A DNA stretch of 64,000 nt from Planococcus glaciei (lineage in GTDB: Bacteria > Bacillota > Bacilli > Bacillales_A > Planococcaceae): positions 372,001 through 436,000 of the forward strand of contig NZ_FNDC01000001.1 in NCBI RefSeq assembly GCF_900099655.1. The letters are read 5' to 3'. The notes below the pieces were generated by a model. It was not told the origin of the DNA, made no database searches, and saw nothing but the letters and a program-made list of their open reading frames with translations. Positions 9,398-17,006 of this stretch are shown here, one piece after another. The stretch's first letter is position 1, and the number at the start of each line of letters is the position of its first letter. The position numbers and the translations under genes were made by a program.

Positions 9398-9574
9398 ATG
9401 GGGATGAGCTGGCAAGGTACTTTAGATGCACCTATTAAAAATTTAACAGAAGAGCAAGCAAAATCAATGCTACACGATATCGCTACGACTCTTGCAAATG
9501 TAACTGAAGAGAAAGCTGAGCACCACGACAAGATAGTAGATTTGTTCAAGAATTTATCAACTCATCAATATTAA
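9398..9574 (+). CDS. Small 58-residue hypothetical protein between two defence systems
   Basis: ATG preceded by AAGAAAGGAGTG with good spacing, which is the main support for it being real. The product is a small soluble protein rich in Lys, Glu and Ala, with two predicted helices (residues about 18-36 and 36-55) and no membrane segment. I do not recognise the family. It is divergent from the BREX-like operon and is followed about 115 bp later by a plus-strand terminator (9691-9720). A regulator, a toxin-antitoxin remnant or a phage-related small protein are all possible; nothing in the sequence decides. Confidence 0.6.
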   Translation: MGMSWQGTLDAPIKNLTEEQAKSMLHDIATTLANVTEEKAEHHDKIVDLFKNLSTHQY

Positions 9575-9690
9575 AAATATGTAGTGTAGCGCTTCCGGCG
9601 TGCCAAATTAAATATAAGGGCTTTTACCTTTTCTATTTCTAACAAAGCATTATAAGAACTGGTATGTCGCATACTCAGCCACAATACTCA

Positions 9691-9720
9691 AAAGACTGCT
9701 CACTTAAGCAGTCTTTTTCT
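9691..9720 (+). terminator. Rho-independent terminator
   Basis: AAAGACTGCT and AGCAGTCTTT pair around a 6-base loop and are followed by a T-run. It is downstream of the 58-residue gene. Confidence 0.8.
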
Positions 9721-10061
9721 ACTTCTATAATTATTAAAGACATTCCTCTATTAACTTAACATACGATTATGACCAAACGGAAAAATCAACGAGTTTGTAT
9801 AGCACCATCTAGTTCATCAAGGCTTCTCGCTTCTTTTCATAACAAGTTACAAAAAGAAGACATTAATTCTTCCAGCTGCAAAAATTTGTAGAAAGCATGC
9901 AATAGAGCTCTTCTATAGGATCATGTCAAACTTCAGCTTTTCTATCACTTATGATAAATACTATGTGAGATTATTCTTAAATCTAGGTTTTCTCTTTCAT
10001 TAATTTCATTTTAAATTTGACAGGACGTTTTATTTTTATAAAATTTGAATGAGTAACAATA

Positions 10062-10094
10062 GAAAAATCCTCCAAGTAATTCGAAGGATTTTTC
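10062..10094 (-). terminator. Terminator of the mcrBC operon
   Basis: AAAAATCCTCC and a near-complementary GAAGGATTTTT flank a 9-base loop, about 30-60 bp past the McrC stop on the minus strand. Confidence 0.7.
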
Positions 10095-10122
10095 GTTTTT
10101 TGGATAAAGCTAATTTGTAAAA

Positions 10123-11169
10123 CTATACAAAAAATTGATTAGCAAGTGCTAACAAGCTTTCCTTTATTCCTACAAAATCCTGTTGTAAATCAAGAGATAC
10201 CACAAAAACTTGATTACCTTTAATGTGATAAATATGATTAGGTTGATTTAATGCGGTTGTTTTCGCGTAAAGCAACATACCTGCAACTGTTTCATCCGAC
10301 CCTATTTCCCAATTATTTATATATGTAAATATTTGATAAAGATTGGCGGACTTCTGTTTTGCAGCTCCCCCTTCAAACCTTGACACCATATTCTCCGAAT
10401 AAAATTTCGCATCCACAATCAATGTTTTATTACCTTTTTGAAGTATAAGATCTGTTTGCATAATCGGTAATGCTTCTGTGAAGCCATCATCAACATTCCA
10501 TTGAATTTGAGAACGGGATACTTTAAAATTTGTTTCGCTTTTGAAAAATGCATAAATGAACTTTTCATATAAGGATGACAATCTTTGTTCGTCTTGCAGC
10601 TCTTTCATTATCTGAGATGTAGAACTTTCATCGAGTAATAGTTGTTCATAAAGAAACCTACATACATCCACAATAAATTGATAGCGAATGTTTTGTCGGT
10701 TGTATCTAACGTTTCTCCATAATTTTAATTCTAACTCTACATCTGTTACCTCTGTAAAATAAGGTAGAAAACCATAAAACAACCTACGCATTTTTCTACT
10801 TATTTTATTTGAGCGCGATAGGTAAACAAGTGTTGCTTTAATAATTTGATTCACCAATATATTTTCAGAGAACTCATCATAAACCACAGAAACTTTCTTA
10901 TTTATTAATGTATTTTTCTTTATGGTGGAATTGATATCAATTTTCCCTTTAATCACATTGGAAGTCTCTTCAACACTTATATAATCTTTACTTAATCCCC
11001 CGCGTAACAAAACAGGTATACCAATCGATAAAATCTCTGCGTAAATCTCTTTGACGTTCTCAAAATCTTCTGTTCCGACGTCTTTATACTCGGAAAGATT
11101 TAATGTTTGGTAGGCATAAGAAAGCATATAGTATATATTGCGAATTGGAATATTACTATTTCTCTCCAT
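10123..11169 (-). CDS. mcrC: McrC-like nuclease subunit of a modification-dependent McrBC restriction system
   Basis: 348 residues. N-terminal PIRNIYYMLSYAY and LLRGGLSKDY are typical of McrC. The PD-(D/E)xK nuclease site is visible as D240 (MQTDLIL) and D253-A-K255 (IVDAKFY). The start overlaps the end of mcrB by 14 bp, so the two are translationally coupled. McrC is the endonuclease partner that is recruited to the McrB GTPase ring and cuts DNA carrying modified bases. All expected motifs are present, so the protein looks functional. Confidence 0.93.
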   Translation of the reverse strand: MERNSNIPIRNIYYMLSYAYQTLNLSEYKDVGTEDFENVKEIYAEILSIGIPVLLRGGLSKDYISVEETSNVIKGKIDINSTIKKNTLINKKVSVVYDEFSENILVNQIIKATLVYLSRSNKISRKMRRLFYGFLPYFTEVTDVELELKLWRNVRYNRQNIRYQFIVDVCRFLYEQLLLDESSTSQIMKELQDEQRLSSLYEKFIYAFFKSETNFKVSRSQIQWNVDDGFTEALPIMQTDLILQKGNKTLIVDAKFYSENMVSRFEGGAAKQKSANLYQIFTYINNWEIGSDETVAGMLLYAKTTALNQPNHIYHIKGNQVFVVSLDLQQDFVGIKESLLALANQFFV

Positions 11170-13261
11170 TGTAACAACCTCTTAGTCGTACAGCCCAATC
11201 ATTTGCCTTCTGTTCATTATCAAACCAATACTCGAATAGCTGTGGAACAATTTCATATTCAATTACTTCCTCTATACGATTTACAGTATCTACTTTAAAA
11301 GCATCACCTACAAAGTAGCTATGCCCAATTTGAAAGCCTGTCCCTAGCTCTTCAGTAATTTGATTATTTAAGCTATTAATTTCTTTAATGATACGATTTA
11401 AAGCTTCTGGGTTATCTAATTCGTTCACATATGACATGAATGTATCATTTTGGAAAGCCGGTTTAATTTCAAAAAATGAAAATCTTCTTCTAAGTGCGTA
11501 GTCCAATAAAGCTAGGCTTCTATCTGCTGTATTCATCATACCAATAATGTATAAATTCGGCGGCACAGAAAATTTATCATTAGAATAAAGCAGATTGATT
11601 TGCACGTTTCGCTTATCGGTTTCGATGAGCATCATTAGTTCTCCAAATATCTTACTCATGTTCCCACGATTAATTTCATCGATTATAAAAAAGTAATCTC
11701 GTTCGGGATCTCGAGCTGCTGTTCTAGCAAAATTCACAAATGGACCTTGTTTCAGTTCAAAACCTTCCCCTTCAGCTTTTGGACGAAATCCTTCGATAAA
11801 GTCCTCATAACTATAGCTTTGATGAAACTGAACCATCTGAATACGTGTTTCATCTTTTTCTCCCATCATTACATGAGCTAATCGTTTGGCAATAAATGTT
11901 TTGCCTACACCCGGTGCACCTTTAAAAATAAGATTCTTCTTATTTTCAAGCAACGAAATTAGACGCTTAAGATCATTCTTCTCAATAAAAACTTCCGAGA
12001 GAAATTCAACCATTGTATATGGTTCATTTTCCTGTACAGTAGGTTTGGATTTAATAAAACGAATGTAGTAATCAATTGAACTACCTGATACTCCTTTATA
12101 TTTTTTGTAGATTTCATCAGCTACAACAATATCTTTCAATTGTTTTAATTGTTCAATATCTGTTTCATTAAAAATTGAAACGCCAAAATGGTGCTCTATA
12201 TCCTTAAGTGCATTTATTTTTTGCTTAATTGTTTTATCATTCAAGCTAGCTCCTGTATCCGTAACTTGATTGGATAACCAAATTCGAAATTCATTTACTT
12301 CTGTATCTTTTGAGTCAATAAAACCTTCATTCATAACTTGATCAATCTCTTGAATAAGAATTGGATAGGAATTAAGACATGTTAATGTTTTTTGAGCAAA
12401 AGTCTGATTAATTTCCCACTTTCCAACTTGCTGCCATTCCACTTTCCTTCTATGTTTAAACTCTGATGCTTCATTATCGAAGTAATAATCTCCCATAACA
12501 ATTCCGCGCGCTAAAATCTTTTTAACTCCTTCTTTTACATATATAGTATCCCCAGGTTTTATTTCATGATAGAAATCCCATACAGCTTTTGTATCATTAG
12601 TAGGGCGCACTCCATCCGACCTTTGTTCTGTCATTTTACGTTCGACAGCTTCCTTTGAATCATAGGTTTTCAAATCCCCTAAATAGTCCCAACCAAGTGC
12701 AATCATATTTTTCACGAGGAACTGGTCCCATAATCTAGAATTTTCACCTGGAGAGATCACCCAATAATTAATACTCTTGTCAATTTCACCTTCCTGACCT
12801 TTAATTTTCTTCTCTTTTTTGGGATAAATTAATGTTGGATTTTCATCATAGTATAAGAATATTAAATAGGAGCGCATTAATACGCCCCAATCAGGTATTC
12901 CACCCAAGTTATCAGACTTACTTCTTACACCACGATTGAATTCATCTTCCGCAATTTTTATTCTAAATTGGACCCTTTCAGTACCATACTTTTCGGGATA
13001 TCGCGGTGTACCTTTACCACTTACATACTTCTCAATATCCTCATCACTTTGTTCCGTCATTTGTTGATAAACATTTTTAAACTCTTGATATGTTTGATAT
13101 TCAAAAAAGTTTTCTTTATAGCCGCTGGCTAACCCATACTTCTTTAAAAGGTGTCCAAGTTTTTCAAGATACGGCGCGTACCATATACCTGTTTTTTCAC
13201 CTAAATTTTCTGTGACCCAAGCTTTGTAATTTTCTTTTTGAGTGTTCAAAGTATCATTCAT
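11156..13261 (-). CDS. mcrB: McrB-like GTPase with EVE-like modified-base reader domain
   Basis: 701 residues. The AAA+ domain is C-terminal: Walker A GAPGVGKT (448-455), Walker B FIIDEINRGN (525-534), the McrB signature GMMNTADRS (574-582) and an arginine-rich RRRFSFF at 591-597. Residues about 165-310 (YWVISPGENSRLWDQF ... IKPGDTIYVKEG ... ARGIVMGDY) match the EVE/PUA-like fold that binds modified cytosine or adenine in other McrB proteins, replacing the classical DUF3578 reader. Residues 1-160 are unassigned. The start has GGGAGG 6 nt upstream, and TATAAT at 13295-13300 (minus strand) may be the -10 box. It probably restricts phage or incoming DNA with base modifications. Confidence 0.93.
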   Translation of the reverse strand: MNDTLNTQKENYKAWVTENLGEKTGIWYAPYLEKLGHLLKKYGLASGYKENFFEYQTYQEFKNVYQQMTEQSDEDIEKYVSGKGTPRYPEKYGTERVQFRIKIAEDEFNRGVRSKSDNLGGIPDWGVLMRSYLIFLYYDENPTLIYPKKEKKIKGQEGEIDKSINYWVISPGENSRLWDQFLVKNMIALGWDYLGDLKTYDSKEAVERKMTEQRSDGVRPTNDTKAVWDFYHEIKPGDTIYVKEGVKKILARGIVMGDYYFDNEASEFKHRRKVEWQQVGKWEINQTFAQKTLTCLNSYPILIQEIDQVMNEGFIDSKDTEVNEFRIWLSNQVTDTGASLNDKTIKQKINALKDIEHHFGVSIFNETDIEQLKQLKDIVVADEIYKKYKGVSGSSIDYYIRFIKSKPTVQENEPYTMVEFLSEVFIEKNDLKRLISLLENKKNLIFKGAPGVGKTFIAKRLAHVMMGEKDETRIQMVQFHQSYSYEDFIEGFRPKAEGEGFELKQGPFVNFARTAARDPERDYFFIIDEINRGNMSKIFGELMMLIETDKRNVQINLLYSNDKFSVPPNLYIIGMMNTADRSLALLDYALRRRFSFFEIKPAFQNDTFMSYVNELDNPEALNRIIKEINSLNNQITEELGTGFQIGHSYFVGDAFKVDTVNRIEEVIEYEIVPQLFEYWFDNEQKANDWAVRLRGCYNGEK

Positions 13262-13622
13262 TATATGCCTCCCAAAAATAATTTATTGCCTTAAATTATA
13301 ACACTCTACTATATTTGAAAATGCATTTATTTCCATTTTTTATCTGTACATAAATATTAAAAAAGTTCATTTGATTTTTTAATATACAAATGGGGAAAAC
13401 CATAATTAAAAAATAAAACGGCTACCAGTATTTATCTACGATCTAAAAATTCCAATTACTTATAATAAGCCTCCACGTATAACCCCTTGAATAAGTCTCG
13501 GTGATCTTTTATTGTCTGTCTTTGAATTAATTAAAAGACATTGAAAAAATTCTTTATTTTTGAAGCTTAACGAGCATTTTGAACGTATATAAAACTATTA
13601 CAGAACGAAAGGTGAGCAAATA
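13262..13622. other. 361-bp AT-rich intergenic stretch with mcrBC promoter
   Basis: Holds a TATAAT box for mcrB on the minus strand at 13295-13300. The remainder is AT-rich with no credible ORF. Confidence 0.5.
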
Positions 13623-13805
13623 ATGATCGATACTTTTTTTGATACATATTTTAAAGATAACATGGTAAGAGGAATCAAGCTGTATGAGAAAAACTTAGTT
13701 ATTCAGACATTTCTCGTTTTATTTTCTCTTCTCATTTTATGTATTCTACTTTTTTCAATCCAGAATTTTGGTCGTTTCTTATTTCATTACGATTACTATT
13801 CGTAA
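13623..13805 (+). CDS. Small single-pass membrane protein or 5' part of a decayed gene
   Basis: 60 residues with a good ribosome site (GAAAGGTGAG) before the ATG. Residues 24-50 form a hydrophobic helix. The stop codon overlaps an ATG in another frame whose product stops after 25 codons, and the same frame reopens at about 13907. Together this looks like the 5' part of a larger membrane protein gene broken by a frameshift and a nonsense codon, but a genuine small protein is also possible. Very AT-rich. Confidence 0.45.
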   Translation: MIDTFFDTYFKDNMVRGIKLYEKNLVIQTFLVLFSLLILCILLFSIQNFGRFLFHYDYYS

Positions 13806-13906
13806 TGAACACTCTCAACAGAGAAATGGACAACATTTCTAAAAAGCATTCTCTAAAAGTTGCTCCTAAAATAAAAAGATAGATCTTAGATTATTTAAAA
13901 CATACT

Positions 13907-14302
13907 TTGAGATTTAATCATTCAAGTCAATATAAAGAATTCGCGTTAATTTTAAGGCAGAAAGGAGAGAAAAATTTAAAATCCTATAATCTGTTCCCTT
14001 ATTTAGCTATGGTGCTTACTGTAACAATTTTTTTATGTGGTTCAGTTATTCGGATTTATCCAGAACGCACCCAAGATGTAATTTCTATAGTGGTTATAGT
14101 TACTGGTATTATTTTAATCTCCAATTCTTGTATAAATGCTATTGCTAATCTATTTTTCAATGGAAAGCCAAAAGAAATAATCCATTTATCAAATACTATT
14201 CTTGAAATTTTCCTTGAAAAATCCATTAACGAAAATGCTTTAATGATGTCTAAAAAAAAGAATCTAAAATTAAAGAATCATGCCATCTTTCTTTTTATAT
14301 AA
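13907..14302 (+). pseudogene. Hypothetical two-helix membrane protein fragment
   Basis: An open frame of 131 codons from a TTG with no good ribosome site. It has two hydrophobic segments (residues about 30-50 and 57-80) and a basic C-terminus. It is in the same frame as the short ORF at 13805-13882, separated by a single TAG, which suggests a degraded gene reading from 13623. I recognise no family. It ends at the sharp composition boundary with uvrX. Confidence 0.35.
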
Positions 14303-14316
14303 CTAGAGCTCATTTT

Positions 14317-15573
14317 TTATCTTTGATGCCCGCCAATCAAGCGCGTCCGGGCAATCGCGGTTCCGGCTTCGGTTCCGGACACCGCCCGGTAGATGGCCGA
14401 ATAGCCGTACCGGTTCCGGATCTGGTCCATCGCTGCCCCAAGCTTCCGGTTCTCCCATTTCCGCGCTTCGAACAGGCTCAGCTGCATCGACGACTCCTCC
14501 TCCAGGTTGCTGAGGGACAGGGAAATCTGGCGGACCGGTTTGCCGAGGTAATGCTCCCGGAACAGTTCCTGGCAGACCCGATACATCTGCAGCGTCTCGT
14601 TCGTCGCTTCCTCGATGGAGCGTGAGCGGGAGAAGCCACCACCGAACGACGTCTTGCTGTAGCCAATCCCCAGCTGGATGGTCCGCCCCGCCCGACCGGC
14701 CATCCGTGCCCGCATCGCCACGTCCTCGCACATCTCCAGGATGATGGTCAGGATGTCTCCCACTTCGGTGTAGTCTCGGTAAAGGATCTGCCCTTTGCCG
14801 TAGCTGACCTGCCCTTCGATGAGCGGCGCACCGAGTTCCGACAGGTCGATGCCATTGGCGTGCTGATAGAGCTGATGGCCCATGATGCCGAAGCGGCCTT
14901 CCAGTTTTGCGACATCCGTGCAGGCCAAGTCGCCGACTGAGAAGATGCCCATGCCGTTCAAGGTCTGTTCGGTGCGGGAGCCGATGCCCCACATCTTGCT
15001 GAGTGGCTCGACCGGCCACAGCTTCTTCGGCACGTCGTCATATGCCCATCGGGCGAAGCCGGTCTTCTTCGCCTCCAAATCGAGTGCGAGCTTCGCCAGC
15101 AGCATATTCGGCCCCACCCCGACCGCAGACGGCAGCCCGAATTGGCGGACAAGGGCGTCCTGGATATGGCGGATGAGCGCCTCCGCCCCGCCCCAGAAGC
15201 TCTCCACACGGGTGAAGTCGATGAAGCTCTCGTCGACGCTGTAGACGTGGATGCAGTCCTTCGGCACGAATTCCGCCAATAGGTCCGTGATGGCCATCGA
15301 CACCTTCAGAAAGAAGCCCATCTTCGGCTCCAGGAGCCGGATCCGCGAATCGCCCGGGATTTCGAACAGCCGGGTGCCAGTGCGCACTCCGAACTCCTGC
15401 TTCATCCGCGGGGAGGCCGCAAGCACGACGCTGCCCTTGCGTTCCTGGTTGCCGACGACGGCGATATACGCTTCCAGCGGATCCAGCCCGGCCTCGACCG
15501 CCGCACAGCTCGCATAGAAACTGCGCATGTCCAGACACGCGATGGTACGTTCCTTCCCTGCTTGACTTGTCAT
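14317..15573 (-). CDS. uvrX: Y-family error-prone DNA polymerase (UvrX/YqjW-like)
   Basis: Start at 15573, 418 residues, with GGGAGGGAAGGG upstream. Catalytic carboxylates are visible: Asp15 in CLDMRSFYASC and Asp114-Glu115 in YSVDESF. The palm/finger motifs, the little-finger domain and a C-terminal beta-clamp-binding QLSLF motif are present. This is the UmuC-like lesion-bypass polymerase subfamily found on Bacillales chromosomes and prophages. A LexA box lies 21 bp upstream, so it is probably SOS-induced. It is GC-rich, in contrast with the AT-rich island just before it. Confidence 0.93.
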   Translation of the reverse strand: MTSQAGKERTIACLDMRSFYASCAAVEAGLDPLEAYIAVVGNQERKGSVVLAASPRMKQEFGVRTGTRLFEIPGDSRIRLLEPKMGFFLKVSMAITDLLAEFVPKDCIHVYSVDESFIDFTRVESFWGGAEALIRHIQDALVRQFGLPSAVGVGPNMLLAKLALDLEAKKTGFARWAYDDVPKKLWPVEPLSKMWGIGSRTEQTLNGMGIFSVGDLACTDVAKLEGRFGIMGHQLYQHANGIDLSELGAPLIEGQVSYGKGQILYRDYTEVGDILTIILEMCEDVAMRARMAGRAGRTIQLGIGYSKTSFGGGFSRSRSIEEATNETLQMYRVCQELFREHYLGKPVRQISLSLSNLEEESSMQLSLFEARKWENRKLGAAMDQIRNRYGYSAIYRAVSGTEAGTAIARTRLIGGHQR

Positions 15574-15593
15574 GCCCTTCCCTCCCTCAAACG

Positions 15594-15607
15594 AGAACAC
15601 TAGTTCT
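15594..15607 (-). promoter_or_regulatory. LexA (DinR) SOS box of uvrX
   Basis: AGAACACTAGTTCT is a perfect palindrome of the Gram-positive LexA form GAAC-N4-GTTC. It lies 21 bp upstream of the polymerase start codon, the expected place for an SOS operator. Confidence 0.85.
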
Positions 15608-15726
15608 AATTCTATACCACCAAAGGCCCACGAACAATCCTGCAAAACAGGAAAAAATAGATTGCCGTTTGGGGGACTAGCGCTTATGATGAATGTAAAT
15701 AACTTACAGGAAAGAAGGAGATCCCA

Positions 15727-16566
15727 CTGAAGAAGACCCTAAGCATTCTTACGTCCGTGTTCCTATTGGCCGGGCTCGTGTCCGTGCCGTCCACCTCCGC
15801 TGCCACGCCCACGATGAAGGTGCATTTCATCAATGTCGGACAGGGCGACGCGACCTACATCAAAATGCCGGGCGGTGAAGACGTCCTGATCGACGGCGGA
15901 CGCCAGGGACAAGGCGATGAGGTCATCGCCTACCTGAAGAAGCAGAAAGTGGACGACATCGAGATCATGATCGCCACGCATCCGGATGCCGACCATCTTG
16001 GCGGCCTGGACGAAGTGCTGAAGGCGTACAAGGTGGAATCGGTCTACGCTCCGAAAGTGGCGCACACAACCGATGCCTACGCAAACTTCTTGAAAGCTGT
16101 GAAGGCGGAGAAGCTGACCATCAAGACCGCCAAGGTCGGCGTCAAGCTACCCTTAAAGACCGTGACGGCGAAATTCGTCGGGCCGACGCGTGAGTACGGC
16201 AAGACCGACCTGAACAACTGGAGTGCGGTGCTGCACGTGACATACAACAAGAACAAGTTCCTGTTCACAGGTGATGCGGAGAAGGCGTCCGAAACGGACA
16301 TGGTGAAGGCGAAGCAGACACTCCTGGCGGATGTCATCAAAGTTGGCCACCACGGGGCAAAGACCTCTTCCAATGCGGATTTCCTGAAAGTGGTGAAGCC
16401 GAAGTACGCCGTCATCAGTGTCGGCAAGAATGCTTATGGCCATCCGACCGCGGACGTGCTGAACCGCTACAAGCCGTATAAGGCCACTGTCTACCGGACC
16501 GACCAGAAGGGTAACATCATCTTCACGTCGACAGGGACCAAGATCACGGTCGCTACGGTGAAATGA
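15727..16566 (+). CDS. Secreted ComEC-like metallo-beta-lactamase-fold hydrolase
   Basis: Best start is CTG at 15727 (AAGGAG 7 nt upstream); it restores a complete signal peptide starting KKTLSILTS and a cleavage site near STSA-ATP, giving about 279 residues. A later GTG at 15757 has no ribosome site and breaks the signal peptide. The metal site is visible as HFINVGQGDAT, DVLIDGG and ATHPDADHLGG, followed by FTGDAEK and KVGHHGAKTSS. These are the motifs of the ComEC C-terminal hydrolase domain, here as a free-standing exported protein, probably a secreted phosphodiesterase or nuclease. It overlaps the DUF3006 gene by 4 bp (ATGA). Confidence 0.85.
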   Translation: MKKTLSILTSVFLLAGLVSVPSTSAATPTMKVHFINVGQGDATYIKMPGGEDVLIDGGRQGQGDEVIAYLKKQKVDDIEIMIATHPDADHLGGLDEVLKAYKVESVYAPKVAHTTDAYANFLKAVKAEKLTIKTAKVGVKLPLKTVTAKFVGPTREYGKTDLNNWSAVLHVTYNKNKFLFTGDAEKASETDMVKAKQTLLADVIKVGHHGAKTSSNADFLKVVKPKYAVISVGKNAYGHPTADVLNRYKPYKATVYRTDQKGNIIFTSTGTKITVATVK

Positions 16567-16790
16567 ACATGGAGACCATCAAAGGAATCATTGACCGATT
16601 CGAGGAAGATATAGTCGTCGTCGAGGTAAATGGAGTGACCCGGGATTTCAAGAAAAAAATCTTTCCTCAGAATGCTGAGCCTGGAGACTTTGTCGAAATC
16701 AAAGGTGAACAGGTAACCATTTTGAAGGACGAGACGGAGAAGCGGCGGAAAGAGATTGAGGAATTGATGGACGAGCTTTGGGAAGATTAG
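16563..16790 (+). CDS. DUF3006 domain protein
   Basis: 75 residues with the DUF3006 pattern (IKGIIDRFEEDIVVVEVNG near the start, a small beta-barrel, then a charged C-terminal helix). It overlaps the preceding secreted hydrolase gene by ATGA. DUF3006 proteins are often encoded next to ComEC-like hydrolases in Firmicutes, so the two probably act together, although no molecular role is known to me. No signal peptide is seen. Confidence 0.85.
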   Translation: MNMETIKGIIDRFEEDIVVVEVNGVTRDFKKKIFPQNAEPGDFVEIKGEQVTILKDETEKRRKEIEELMDELWED

Positions 16791-16812
16791 TTTAAATTAC
16801 AACTTAATATTA

Positions 16813-16857
16813 GAAAAAATCCTGAGCGCTCAAATGTTGAGTACTTAGGATTTTTTC
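16813..16857 (+). terminator. Terminator after the DUF3006 gene
   Basis: AAAAAATCCT ... AGGATTTTTT hairpin with an extended stem, 25 bp after the stop. Confidence 0.75.
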
Positions 16858-17006
16858 TTAGCAATTTGTGAAGAAGCCATTTTATGTTTACACTTATTTT
16901 ATTATCTTGATTTATCACTCAAAATATTGATTTTTCAAATATGAATACTTCCGCAAGTAACTAATTTTCATGAGGAGGCGTCTTTAACTATTCTTCTAGA
17001 AAACAT

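Larger units (their letters stand above)
9575..10122. other. 548-bp intergenic stretch with two terminators
   Basis: No credible gene. Apart from the two hairpin terminators listed separately (9691-9720 and 10062-10094), I see only AT-rich sequence. Confidence 0.6.

Noticed and set aside
9355..9549. Minus-strand frame overlapping the 58-residue gene
   Set aside because: The plus-strand frame has a strong ribosome site; the minus-strand one does not.
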